Source: Candidatus Aerophobota bacterium (GTDB lineage Bacteria; Aerophobota; Aerophobia; Aerophobales; B3-G15). From it: a stretch of 13,570 nucleotides of DNA. Positions 7,194-13,570 of this stretch are shown here, piece after piece; position 1 is the stretch's first letter, and each line of letters begins with the position of its first letter. The notes below the pieces were generated by a model. The model made no database searches and was not told the origin of the DNA. It saw only the letters and a program-made list of their open reading frames with translations. Made by a program: the position numbers and the translations under genes. Location of the stretch: positions 1 to 13,570 of the forward strand of contig DRTT01000153.1 in NCBI GenBank assembly GCA_011372105.1, written 5' to 3'.

Positions 7194-7783
7194 ACTTTAA
7201 TTTGTTCTAATATATGGATTATTCCTTTTCTCACCATCATTATTCCTATAGCTGCAAGAAGAAGACTTGTTAGTTTTGAAATAGCTTTTGTTCCCGCATT
7301 TCCTAAAATTTTCATGAGAAAGTTGGAGGAGTAAAAGACAAGTCCTGCTATGAGAATGTTTAATACAAGAGAAAAAATTGTGGGTATGATGCCGTAGGAG
7401 TCAATACAGAGAAGAGAAGTGGTAAGAACTGCAGGGCCTACTATTAGAGGCATGCCGAGAGGGACCACTCCAGGAGAAGGTAGAGTTTCTCTTCTTTGTT
7501 TTGTTGGAAAGAGAAGATCGCTTACTGCAAGGACAAAAAGAATGATACCTCCTGCAATTAAAAAATCGTCCACCGTAATTCCAAGATAGTTAAATATAAC
7601 CTTACCTATAAAAACAAAACCCACACCTGAAAGAAGAGCAGTGAGGATGAATTGCTTTAAAATTGTGGTTCTTTCTTTTTCAGTTACTCCTTCTGTTAGT
7701 GAGATAAATATGGGAAGGACACCAATGGCATCAACAGCCACAAATATTGATATAAAAGAAAGAAAGAAAAAGTGAGCGTTCAT
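7190..7783 (-). CDS. MarC-family (UPF0056) integral membrane protein
   Basis: This 197-residue inner-membrane protein has about six hydrophobic segments, near residues 4-26, 44-64, 70-91, 108-127, 130-151 and 168-186. Family blocks are FVAVDAIGVLPIFISLTEGVT near the N-terminus, followed by the short charged KER stretch, and GMPLIVGPAVLTTSLL in the fourth segment. MarC proteins are often annotated as transporters or as multiple-antibiotic-resistance proteins. Direct work on E. coli MarC did not support a resistance role and the substrate is unknown. It lies 19 nt downstream of the ABC permease gene and is likely the last gene of the argC-led operon. The ribosome site (AAAGGG, before the ATG at 7783) is weak. 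No hairpin terminator is visible at its 3' end, where it meets the DUF151 gene stop to stop. Confidence 0.9.
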   Translation of the reverse strand: MNAHFFFLSFISIFVAVDAIGVLPIFISLTEGVTEKERTTILKQFILTALLSGVGFVFIGKVIFNYLGITVDDFLIAGGIILFVLAVSDLLFPTKQRRETLPSPGVVPLGMPLIVGPAVLTTSLLCIDSYGIIPTIFSLVLNILIAGLVFYSSNFLMKILGNAGTKAISKLTSLLLAAIGIMMVRKGIIHILEQIKV

Positions 7784-7802
7784 AGTTTACCCTTTTATTT
7801 TT

Positions 7803-8576
7803 TTAAACTTCGCACTGAGAGAAGAAAATAGAACCTAAAGTTAGCATGACAGCACAAAAAGAAAAAAGAATTGAGAGATCAACAGCCACAGGAAAGTGGG
7901 AGATGCCCAGCATAACTTTTCTTAGTGCATCAACACCGTAGGTGAGAGGATCAAGATACATTAAGAAACTAAGCCAGGAAGGAAGACCTTCAAGCGGGAA
8001 AAGAGCTCCTGAGAGGAAGAAAATAGGCATAATAATAAAGTTCATCACTATCTGAAATCCGTGCATGTCTTCCATTTTAGAAGCAAAGGCCACCCCCATA
8101 CCCACAAATCCAACTCCTATAAGAATCATCAGAACAAGAGAAAAGAAAAACTCTGCCACTCCTTTTATTCTAAACCCAAAAACATGGGCAACAAGCAGGA
8201 TACTTAATGCCTGTAGAAGGGTGGTGGTCATTCCTCCTGCAACTCTTCCCAGGACAAGAGAAAGCCTTGAAACAGGGGCAACCATTATCTCTCTCAGAAA
8301 ACCAAACTGGCGATCCCAGAGGATGGAAAGACCTGCGAACATGGAAGAAAAAAGGATACTCATTCCCACAAGTCCGGGAACAAGGAATTGAAGATAATCT
8401 ATTCTTTCAAAACCCGGGGGTGTAAATCTCATTGATGATTTAAAGCCAATTCCCAATATGGCCATAAAGAAAAAGGGTTGCACGAGGTTCCCTATAATTC
8501 TTGACCTTGCTCTAACAAATGCCTTTACCTCTCTTAACCAGAGAACATAAATTGCCTCAAAAGATATAGCTTTCAT
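7803..8576 (-). CDS. ABC-2 type transporter permease (DrrB/NodJ-like)
   Basis: This 257-residue inner-membrane permease belongs to the ABC-2 exporter group. The N-terminus (IYVLWLREVKAFVRARSRI) is the amphipathic helix typical of the family, followed by about six membrane segments. YLQFLVPGLVGMSILF, GFLREIMVAPVSRLSLVLGR and FFLSGALFPLEGLP followed by YLDPLTYGVDALR are characteristic family blocks. Its start ATG overlaps the stop of the ATPase gene (ATGA, 8576-8573), so the two are translationally coupled and form one exporter, probably with two copies of each subunit. The substrate could be a lipid, polysaccharide or drug; the sequence does not tell. Drug-export labels such as daunorubicin resistance reflect the family, not evidence for this pair. 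Confidence 0.92.
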   Translation of the reverse strand: MKAISFEAIYVLWLREVKAFVRARSRIIGNLVQPFFFMAILGIGFKSSMRFTPPGFERIDYLQFLVPGLVGMSILFSSMFAGLSILWDRQFGFLREIMVAPVSRLSLVLGRVAGGMTTTLLQALSILLVAHVFGFRIKGVAEFFFSLVLMILIGVGFVGMGVAFASKMEDMHGFQIVMNFIIMPIFFLSGALFPLEGLPSWLSFLMYLDPLTYGVDALRKVMLGISHFPVAVDLSILFSFCAVMLTLGSIFFSQCEV

Positions 8577-9559
8577 CTTCTTCTTGCCCTTATTCTGGCA
8601 CTTATTCTTTCCCGCAGGGACCCTTCTTCTTCTCTTATCGTCTTCCCTGTGAAGTGAAGGAAAACATCCTCAAGAGTTGGTTTCCTCATACTTACAAAAT
8701 TAACTTTTAAAGAGTTTTTCTGGGCAAGTTCAATTAAAAGAGGAATCCTTTTTTCTCCTTCCCTTACCTCAAGATGGACTGTATTATCGTAGATTTTTTT
8801 ACTCCCCACCCACTCAAAGTTTGAAATAAGGCTTATCATTTTCTCTGGTGAGGAGACTTTTATAGAGATAAGGTCTTTCCCCACCATACTTTTAAGTTTT
8901 TCGGGTTTGTCTATAATAAGTATTTTTCCTTTGTCAATTATCCCCACTCTATCACAGAGAGCATCAGCTTCATCCATATAGTGGGTTGTGAGAAGGATTG
9001 CTATTTTTTCCCTTTTGTTCAGGATTTTTATATGCTCCCATATTTTTCTTCTTGTCTGTGCATCAAGACCAAGCGTTGGCTCATCGAGGAAGAGAACCTT
9101 GGGGTAATGCATAAGACCTCTTGCTATTTCAAGCCTTCTACACATTCCTCCAGAGTAGTATTTTACAAGAGTGTTTCTCTTTTCCCACAGATCCACAAGG
9201 TGCAACACCTCCTTTATTCTTTTTCTTCTCAACTCCTTTTTCATACCGTAGAGCCTTGCATGAAAATCAAGGTTTTCCAGGCCTGTTAGTCTGTCATCAA
9301 GTGCCTGGTCCTGAAAGACAATACCAATTGATCTTCTCACCCTATCAGGTTGTTTTACCACATCGTATCCCCAGACAAAAGCTTTTCCTTCTGTCGGCTT
9401 CAAAATGGTTGAGAGAATCCTTATAGTTGTTGTTTTTCCTGCACCGTTTGGACCAAGCATACCAAATATCTCTCCCTCTTTTACTGAAAAGGAAACATTA
9501 TCTATTGCCTTGAATTCATTAAATTTTTTTGTTAGAGAAAAAACCTCTATAGCAAGCAT
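8573..9559 (-). CDS. ABC-2 type transporter ATP-binding protein (DrrA-like)
   Basis: This 328-residue cytoplasmic ATPase powers the adjacent permease. Visible motifs in order: Walker A GPNGAGKT (36-43), Q-loop Q83 (VFQDQALDDRLTG), ABC signature YSGGM (135-139, followed by CRRLEIARGL), Walker B VLFLDE (155-160) with catalytic E160, D-loop GLD, and switch histidine H193 (TTHYMDEAD). The YSGGM form is usual for DrrA-type ATPases. Residues from about 215 form the C-terminal DUF4162-like extension ending in PTLEDVFLHFTGK, followed by an Arg-rich tail. All catalytic residues are intact. The start ATG at 9559 comes 3 nt after the stop of the Clp1-like gene, with an AAAAAGGAT ribosome site inside that gene's end. 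Substrate unknown. Confidence 0.94.
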   Translation of the reverse strand: MLAIEVFSLTKKFNEFKAIDNVSFSVKEGEIFGMLGPNGAGKTTTIRILSTILKPTEGKAFVWGYDVVKQPDRVRRSIGIVFQDQALDDRLTGLENLDFHARLYGMKKELRRKRIKEVLHLVDLWEKRNTLVKYYSGGMCRRLEIARGLMHYPKVLFLDEPTLGLDAQTRRKIWEHIKILNKREKIAILLTTHYMDEADALCDRVGIIDKGKILIIDKPEKLKSMVGKDLISIKVSSPEKMISLISNFEWVGSKKIYDNTVHLEVREGEKRIPLLIELAQKNSLKVNFVSMRKPTLEDVFLHFTGKTIREEEGSLRERISARIRARRR

Positions 9560-9562
9560 TTT

Positions 9563-10444
9563 TTAAGCTATCCTTTTTAAAGAATCCATCTGTTCTAAAA
9601 TCAGCCTGATTTTTCCCGGGACCACTCTTCCCACCTTTTCCGGAGAAGAGATAGGGGAGAAAATCGTTATTTTTCCCTCCACTTTATTAAAGTTTTTAAT
9701 TATGCCAAGAGCCATGTCTTTGTTAGCTTTGTCTCTTAGACTTACAAGAAGAAAGCTTAAGTCTTGAACAGAATAAAGTCCATTAATTCCCACCTCTTTT
9801 TGCAGAAATTCTATCTCTCTTGCCCCGGAAAAGTATTTTTTAAACTTAAGATGTCTGAAGTAGCGACGCTGGAGAAAATCCTTTACTTTAACTTTTGCAG
9901 AAACAGGGATTTTAAATACCTCGGGTATTTTTAAGCCTTCAAGAGGACTTAAAATGTGTTCAAGCTCATCCTCTTTATAGAGAGCAAAAATTACCTCGGG
10001 TTTCAACACATCTATAAGTTGAAGTTTTAAAACTTTGCCTATTCCTCCTCTTACAAGTCCTGTTGTATCCACTATTATTTTCTCTGCCACTTTTTTTGCT
10101 TCATCCTGCATCAATTTTGCCCCAATTATCAGAGGAAGAAGGTTTCCCCGGGGGGATACATCACCAACAAAGTAAAAATCTCTTACTTTTAATTTATCCC
10201 AGCTTTCAAATTTTCCCTCGACCTTTGCCCAGGCAACAGTTGTTGGAGGACCAATATGAGATTGCCCCACGTCAAGATCAAGTATTGCTGTTTCTTTTTT
10301 AAGAACTAAAGAACAAAAATTTGCAAGTTTTTCCACAAGGAAGGTTTTCCCTGTATCGGACGCCCCTATTATCATAATTGTTTTAACTTTTTCCTCGGCG
10401 ATTTTATCCTTTGCCTTTTCAGGCAGGAAAAATTCTTCTGTCAT
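9563..10444 (-). CDS. Clp1/Nol9-type P-loop polynucleotide 5'-hydroxyl kinase family protein
   Basis: This 293-residue soluble protein has the Clp1_P domain layout. Walker A is GASDTGKT (27-34). DLDVGQSHIGPP (56-67) matches the D-x-D-x-G-Q block that places the RNA end and metal in this family. YFVGDVSPRGNLLPL (91-105) matches the next conserved block. VDTTGLVRGGIG (125-136) is the Walker B/NTxG region. RRYFRHLKFKKYF (193-205) resembles the Arg-rich lid of archaeal and Nol9/Grc3 kinases. Characterised members phosphorylate 5'-hydroxyl ends of RNA or DNA using ATP or GTP; activity here is inferred. The C-terminal 80 or so residues look like a small beta-rich domain. Its ATG overlaps the argJ stop (ATGA, 10444-10441) and has no clear ribosome site, so translation probably depends on reinitiation after argJ. 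It occupies the place where argB often sits but is not an amino-acid-kinase-fold protein. Confidence 0.82.
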   Translation of the reverse strand: MTEEFFLPEKAKDKIAEEKVKTIMIIGASDTGKTFLVEKLANFCSLVLKKETAILDLDVGQSHIGPPTTVAWAKVEGKFESWDKLKVRDFYFVGDVSPRGNLLPLIIGAKLMQDEAKKVAEKIIVDTTGLVRGGIGKVLKLQLIDVLKPEVIFALYKEDELEHILSPLEGLKIPEVFKIPVSAKVKVKDFLQRRYFRHLKFKKYFSGAREIEFLQKEVGINGLYSVQDLSFLLVSLRDKANKDMALGIIKNFNKVEGKITIFSPISSPEKVGRVVPGKIRLILEQMDSLKRIA

Positions 10445-11673
10445 AAATATCTTTTGTTAATTTTTACATATTTTTCTGTCAGGTCACATCCCCAGAAAGT
10501 TGAATTACAATTTCCCTGGTTTAGTTTTACAACAATACTTATCTCATTTTTTAAAAGCCTTTTCCTAAGCTCTGAAAGAGGTGCCCCGGCTGCCTCTCCA
10601 TTTTTCACAACCTGGATATCCTCAATTATTATATCTACTTTCTCGAGCTTTACTTTGGTGTGGGCCGAGCCAAGTGCTGCCATTATCCTTCCCCAATTAG
10701 GCGAGGCACCTGCGAGGGCTGTTTTTACAAGGTTGGAGGTTGCTATCTTTCTTGCTATGCGTCTTGCATCTTTTGGAAAAGGTGCACCTTCAACCTTTAC
10801 CTCAAAAATCTTTGTTGCCCCTTCTCCGTCTCTGACTATCTCCTTTGCAAGGTATGCACATACATACTCAAGGTTTTTGCAGAATATATCAAAATTTTCA
10901 TCCTTAATTCTAAGAGTTGGTTTTCTTTTCCAGGTTTTGATGGTTTTATTACCTGCTTTTCCATTGGCAAGAGCTATCACAGTATCATTTGTGCTCATAT
11001 CTCCATCAACGCTTATTTGATTGAAGGATTTATCCACTGCTATTCTGAGAGCCTCTTTTAAAGCATCAAGAGTTATGCAGGCATCGGTGGTTATAAAACA
11101 TAGCATCGTTGCAAGATTTGGGGCTATCATTCCTGAGCCTTTGGCTATTGCCCCTATTTTTACTTTCTTTTTTCCCTGACCGGGAATTTCGGTTTCAACT
11201 GCTATTTGTTTTATTTTCTTGTCAGTTGTTATTATAGCCTGCGCAGCATTTAAGCTTCCCTGTGAGGAAAGATTTTTAGCGGCAGCTTTTATTCCCTCCT
11301 CTATCTTTTCTATGGGAAGTTGTTCTCCTATCACACCGGTTGAGGCTACAAGTACCTCCTGGGGGTCAATTCCAAGCTCCCTTGCTGCTACCTTGCACAT
11401 TCTATTTGCATTTTCAAATCCTTTTTTTCCCGTGCAAGCATTGGCATTTCCACTGTTTGCAACTATTGCTCTTGCTTTTCCCCTGCGAAGTTTTTTTTGA
11501 GATATTACAACTGGTGCTGCCTTAACTTTATTGATGGTGAACATTCCGGCTGCAATTGCCTCAAATTTAGAAAAAATGAGAGCAAGGTCAGGACTGTTCC
11601 TTTTTATCCCACAGTGAACGCCCGATGCTTTAAAACCACAGGGTGCGGTTATGCCTCCTTCAATTTCCTTCAA
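10441..11673 (-). CDS. argJ: ArgJ ornithine acetyltransferase / N-acetylglutamate synthase
   Basis: ArgJ moves the acetyl group from N-acetylornithine to glutamate, giving ornithine and recycling the acetyl group; some members also use acetyl-CoA. The 410 residues are the usual length. The precursor self-cleaves before a threonine: the site is PNLATML in KGSGMIAPNLATML, giving nucleophile T189. STGVIG (111-116) holds the oxyanion-hole Thr-Gly. IVANSGNANACTG, the DGDMSTNDT block and the C-terminal WGCDLTEKYVKIN are family signatures. The start is TTG at 11673 with AAGGAGG (11686-11680) six bases upstream. It follows argC by 14 nt and overlaps the Clp1-like gene by 4 nt. Whether it is mono- or bifunctional cannot be read from sequence; no argA-like gene is present in the window. 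Confidence 0.96.
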   Translation of the reverse strand: MKEIEGGITAPCGFKASGVHCGIKRNSPDLALIFSKFEAIAAGMFTINKVKAAPVVISQKKLRRGKARAIVANSGNANACTGKKGFENANRMCKVAARELGIDPQEVLVASTGVIGEQLPIEKIEEGIKAAAKNLSSQGSLNAAQAIITTDKKIKQIAVETEIPGQGKKKVKIGAIAKGSGMIAPNLATMLCFITTDACITLDALKEALRIAVDKSFNQISVDGDMSTNDTVIALANGKAGNKTIKTWKRKPTLRIKDENFDIFCKNLEYVCAYLAKEIVRDGEGATKIFEVKVEGAPFPKDARRIARKIATSNLVKTALAGASPNWGRIMAALGSAHTKVKLEKVDIIIEDIQVVKNGEAAGAPLSELRKRLLKNEISIVVKLNQGNCNSTFWGCDLTEKYVKINKRYL

Positions 11674-11687
11674 TCTCTTCCTCCTTG

Positions 11688-12692
11688 TTATTTAAGGCCT
11701 GCTTGTTCATCAAATCCACACATAAGATTCATGTTTTGCACAGCCTGTCCTGAGGCTCCTTTACCTAAGTTGTCTATTGCACAGATAACAACCACTTTAA
11801 AGTAGTCTGTAATATTTATGCCAATTCTGCATCTGTTGGAGAAAAGAACCTCCTTTGTATGAGGAAAACTGCCTGCAGGAAGAACCTCAACAAAGGGCTC
11901 TTTTTCGTAAGATTTTTTATAAATCTCTATAACATCCTTTGTGGCTAATTTTTCTTTAAGTTCCGCATAGCATGTGGATAAAATACCTCTTGTTACAGGT
12001 ATGAGGTGGGGAACGAAGGTTATGTCCACCTTCTGGTGGGCTATTTTACAAAGTTCCTGTTCCATTTCTGGAAGGTGTCTGTGTCCTGTTACACCGTATG
12101 CGCTTATGTTTTCGTTTACTTCAGGGAAATGGGTTGCAAGAGTAGGATTTCTCCCTGCCCCACTCACTCCTGATTTGGAATCAACTATTACTCTCTCCGG
12201 ATTTATGAGTTTGTTTTGAAGTAGGGGATAAAGGGCAAGTATCACTGATGTGGGATAGCAACCTGGATTGGCGATGAGTCTTGCATCTTTTATTTTCTCT
12301 CTGTATATCTCAGGCAAACCATAAACTGCTTCTGGAAGCAGGTCTTTTCTTGGATGAGAAACTTTGTACCACTTGTAGTAGGTTTTTTCATCGTTAAGGC
12401 GAAAATCTGCTGAAAAATCAATCACTTTAATCCCCCTGTCAATTAAATTCCCCACTATGCTGGCGGACTTGCCATGAGGAAGAGCAACAAATACAACAGG
12501 TGATTTAATTCTTTCAAGTTCCAGATGCTCGCATATTTTATTACATTTTACAGAGGGATAAACTTCGCAAAACCTTTTTCCGGCAAAGCTTTCAGAGGTA
12601 AGTGTTTCTATTTCAACTTCTGGGTGAGAAAGAAGGATTTTTACAAGCTCTTTTCCTGTATAACCTGTTGCACCAATTACCGATACTTTCAA
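11688..12692 (-). CDS. argC: ArgC N-acetyl-gamma-glutamyl-phosphate reductase
   Basis: ArgC is the NADPH-dependent reductase making N-acetylglutamate semialdehyde in arginine synthesis. The 334 residues fit the family. GATGYTG (7-13) is the dinucleotide-binding loop. FVALPHGKSA and VIDFSADFRL are conserved, and the catalytic cysteine is C145 in ANPGCYPTS. GVSGAGR and the GHRHLPEMEQE block with the catalytic histidine follow, and DNLGKGASGQAVQNMN closes the protein. The start is TTG at 12692 with AGGTGG six or so bases upstream; no ATG lies near the expected N-terminus, which begins directly with the KVSVIGATG strand. It is the first gene of the minus-strand operon and is preceded by a plausible promoter. 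All active-site residues are present. Confidence 0.97.
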   Translation of the reverse strand: MKVSVIGATGYTGKELVKILLSHPEVEIETLTSESFAGKRFCEVYPSVKCNKICEHLELERIKSPVVFVALPHGKSASIVGNLIDRGIKVIDFSADFRLNDEKTYYKWYKVSHPRKDLLPEAVYGLPEIYREKIKDARLIANPGCYPTSVILALYPLLQNKLINPERVIVDSKSGVSGAGRNPTLATHFPEVNENISAYGVTGHRHLPEMEQELCKIAHQKVDITFVPHLIPVTRGILSTCYAELKEKLATKDVIEIYKKSYEKEPFVEVLPAGSFPHTKEVLFSNRCRIGINITDYFKVVVICAIDNLGKGASGQAVQNMNLMCGFDEQAGLK

Positions 12693-12727
12693 TTTACCAC
12701 CTTCCTTTTTGTGAATAATGTTAACTA

Positions 12728-12755
12728 ATTTTAGCAGGAAAGATTAGAGTGGCAA
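12728..12755 (-). promoter_or_regulatory. Likely promoter of the argC operon
   Basis: On the minus strand TTGCCA (12755-12750) and TAAAAT (12733-12728) lie 16 bases apart, each one mismatch from sigma70 consensus. Transcription would begin near 12721, about 30 bases before the argC TTG. A TGAATAAT half-site resembling part of an ArgR box lies just downstream at 12712-12719; one half-site is weak evidence. The rest of the 195-base gap 12693-12887 shows nothing else I can support. Confidence 0.5.
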
Positions 12756-12887
12756 GAATATATCTTAGTAGGAGGATACAAGCAAGTTGCTGTCTGATTT
12801 TGGAGTGTCTTAAAAGGGAGTTTTTCTGGAAGAAGATGTAATGAACTGGGTTGAAAAGAAAGTAAAAGAGAAAAAAAGCCAGTAACC

Positions 12888-13232
12888 TTACTTTATACCC
12901 CACTTTTTCTTAAATTCTCTCAATGCTTTTCTCAATTCTTCCTCAAAGGTTGTAGATTCTTGAATAAAGGAGGAGACCTGTTCTATTGTCTCCTGTGTGG
13001 TTTCTTCTAACCAGCTACTTACTCCATTTTCTGTTATTTTCTGGATTTGTTTTTTTCTTTCTGATAAGCTCAATCCCTGCCATCCCTTAGCTCTATTTAG
13101 AGCTCTTCTCATTCTTCTTGGAAGGTATTTACCTGTTATTTCCTTGACAAGGTCTGTGTATTCTGTAGCTATTTTTTCAATTTGCTCGGGAGTTAGCTTT
13201 TTTTCTTCTTTTTTTCTTTTCCAGAAAAACAT
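12888..13232 (-). CDS. Hypothetical charged helical protein
   Basis: I do not recognise this 114-residue protein. It is soluble and highly charged, starting with a basic MFFWKRKKEEKK segment. It is predicted by eye to be mostly helical, with a likely coiled region in the second half (EETTQETIEQVSSFIQ, then EEELRKALREFKKK). The middle has KYLPRRMRRALNRAKGWQGLSLSERKKQIQ, which could bind nucleic acid or membrane through its Arg cluster, but no family motif is evident. The start ATG at 13232 has GAGGGG about five bases upstream. Upstream minus-strand TTGACC and TAATAT could form its promoter. It is divergent from tRNA-Thr and leuS and separated from argC by 195 bases. Regular codon use and a ribosome site support it being a real gene; function unknown. 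Confidence 0.7.
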   Translation of the reverse strand: MFFWKRKKEEKKLTPEQIEKIATEYTDLVKEITGKYLPRRMRRALNRAKGWQGLSLSERKKQIQKITENGVSSWLEETTQETIEQVSSFIQESTTFEEELRKALREFKKKWGIK

Positions 13233-13254
13233 CTTTCCCCTCTTTTTGAACTTA

Positions 13255-13282
13255 ATATTATAAAAAATCTTCCCGGGGTCAA
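13255..13282 (-). promoter_or_regulatory. Possible promoter of the 12888-13232 gene
   Basis: On the minus strand TTGACC (13282-13277) is followed after 16 bases by TAATAT (13260-13255). A better -10 match, TATAAT (13262-13257), overlaps it but gives a spacer of only 14, so the exact element is unclear. The start of transcription would fall about 15 bases before the ATG. Confidence 0.4.
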
Positions 13283-13308
13283 ATTAATAATAACATACAT
13301 CTTTTTTC

Positions 13309-13336
13309 TTGACAGGGAGGTTTTGTTGGATAATAT
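13309..13336 (+). promoter_or_regulatory. Promoter for tRNA-Thr (and probably leuS)
   Basis: A perfect TTGACA (13309-13314) is followed after 16 bases by TAATAT (13331-13336), part of the run GGATAATATAAAT. TATAAA at 13334-13339 is an alternative -10 with a long spacer. The tRNA begins at 13349, about where transcription or a very short leader would begin. Confidence 0.55.
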
Positions 13337-13348
13337 AAATTGAATGGT

Positions 13349-13423
13349 GCCGGCGTAGCTCAATGGCAGAGCGGCTGATTCGTAATCAGCAGGGTGTAGG
13401 TTCGAATCCTATCGCCGGCTCCA
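13349..13423 (+). tRNA. tRNA-Thr (anticodon CGT)
   Basis: A complete cloverleaf can be drawn. Acceptor GCCGGCG (13349-13355) pairs with CGCCGGC (13413-13419). D stem GCTC pairs with GAGC (13369-13372) around a seven-base loop containing GG. Anticodon stem GCTGA/TCAGC encloses loop TTCGTAA (13379-13385), with anticodon CGT at 13381-13383, reading ACG threonine codons. The variable loop has five bases. T stem GTAGG/CCTAT encloses TTCGAAT. Discriminator T13420 is followed by encoded CCA (13421-13423). All stems are intact (one G-U in the T stem). It is probably co-transcribed with leuS, 37 nt downstream. Confidence 0.97.
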
Positions 13424-13460
13424 CTTTCAAAATTAGACAAGTTTATACCTGGAGAATAAA

Positions 13461-13570
13461 ATGAGTTTACCAGAATATAGCCCGGAGGAAGTAGAAAAGA
13501 AATGGCAAGAGCGCTGGGAGAGGGAGAAAACCTTTTCCTCTTCTGTTGATAACAGGAAAAAGTATTACAT
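13461..13570 (+). CDS. leuS: Leucyl-tRNA synthetase N-terminus (3'-truncated by window edge)
   Basis: Only the first 36 codons are present. The peptide begins MSLPEYSPEEVEKKWQERWE and continues through REKTF to KKYY at the window edge. The Y-x-P-x-x-(I/V)-E-x-KWQxxWE opening followed by KKYY matches the start of bacterial leucyl-tRNA synthetases, in which the catalytic PYPSG/HIGH region follows just downstream. Valyl- and isoleucyl-tRNA synthetases share a related opening, so leucyl is favoured rather than proven. The ATG at 13461 has GGAG at 13451-13454 at suitable spacing. It follows the tRNA-Thr gene by 37 nt, too short for a T-box leader between them. Confidence 0.82.
   Translation, partial: MSLPEYSPEEVEKKWQERWEREKTFSSSVDNRKKYY

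Noticed and set aside
9563..10444. Clp1-like gene considered as N-acetylglutamate kinase (argB), which often follows argJ.
   Set aside because: It has a classical Walker A P-loop and the DLDVGQ block. ArgB belongs to the amino-acid-kinase fold and lacks these.
12871..12892. Possible terminator after the 12888-13232 gene: AGTAAGGTTACT followed by a run of seven T on the minus strand.
   Set aside because: The stem is only four to five A/T-rich pairs, and it includes the stop codon. Too weak to call.
12721..12903. A 60-residue hydrophobic reading frame on the minus strand (GTG at 12903), with a stretch loosely recalling small DUF4870-like membrane proteins.
   Set aside because: It lacks a ribosome site, begins 16 bases inside the end of the upstream gene, has no alternative start, and contains the likely argC promoter. 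I treat the region as intergenic, though a conserved homologue would change that.
13424..13460. T-box or other leader riboswitch before leuS.
   Set aside because: Only 37 bases separate the tRNA end and the leuS start, too short for a T-box, and no conserved T-box sequence is present.

Overview
The window looks like chromosomal DNA from an AT-rich bacterium. Bacterial signs are strong Shine-Dalgarno (SD) sequences before most genes, sigma70-type -35/-10 pairs, a chemotaxis operon, an arginine operon and a tRNA with encoded CCA. Two enzymes are of types better known from archaea: an archaeal-type cofactor-independent phosphoglycerate mutase and a Clp1-type polynucleotide kinase. Proteins are rich in Lys and Glu, and Arg is mostly AGA/AGG. 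This fits an uncultured, possibly thermophilic lineage, but I cannot name a phylum. No insertion sequence, phage gene, integrase or CRISPR array is visible, so this reads as ordinary backbone rather than a mobile island.

Region 1 (1-4912, + strand) is a compact chemosensory operon entered part-way through cheB. Order: CheB methylesterase (C-terminal part only), a HEAT-repeat protein, CheR methyltransferase, a stand-alone CheY-type receiver, and a CheA kinase with two histidine phosphotransfer domains and no recognisable P2 domain. CheR and CheB would set receptor methylation, CheA would phosphorylate CheY, and the HEAT protein is probably a scaffold. No CheW or receptor gene lies in the window, so the output (flagella, pili or another process) is not known.

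Region 2 (4925-7193): a small membrane-anchored protein on the - strand converges on cheA. It is divergent from an apgM - bifunctional-nuclease-family pair on the + strand. The intergenic region carries two back-to-back promoters with symmetric sequence elements.

Region 3 (7190-12692, - strand) is a tightly packed six-gene run: argC - argJ - Clp1-like kinase - ABC-2 ATPase - ABC-2 permease - MarC-family membrane protein. Junctions are 14 nt, a 4-nt overlap, 3 nt, a 4-nt overlap and 19 nt, so a single transcript is likely. argC and argJ provide reduction of N-acetylglutamyl phosphate and acetyl recycling for ornithine synthesis. argB and argD are not here.

Region 4 (12693-13570): a short putative promoter region, an unidentified 114-residue charged protein on the - strand, then a divergent tRNA-Thr(CGU) followed by the start of leuS. 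There is no gene-free stretch longer than 300 bases. The longest gap, 12693-12887, holds the likely argC promoter.

The points most worth a second look are the Clp1-type kinase coupled to argJ, the HEAT protein inside the che operon, the double-Hpt CheA, and the symmetric divergent promoter region. I do not see a clear novel multi-gene system.
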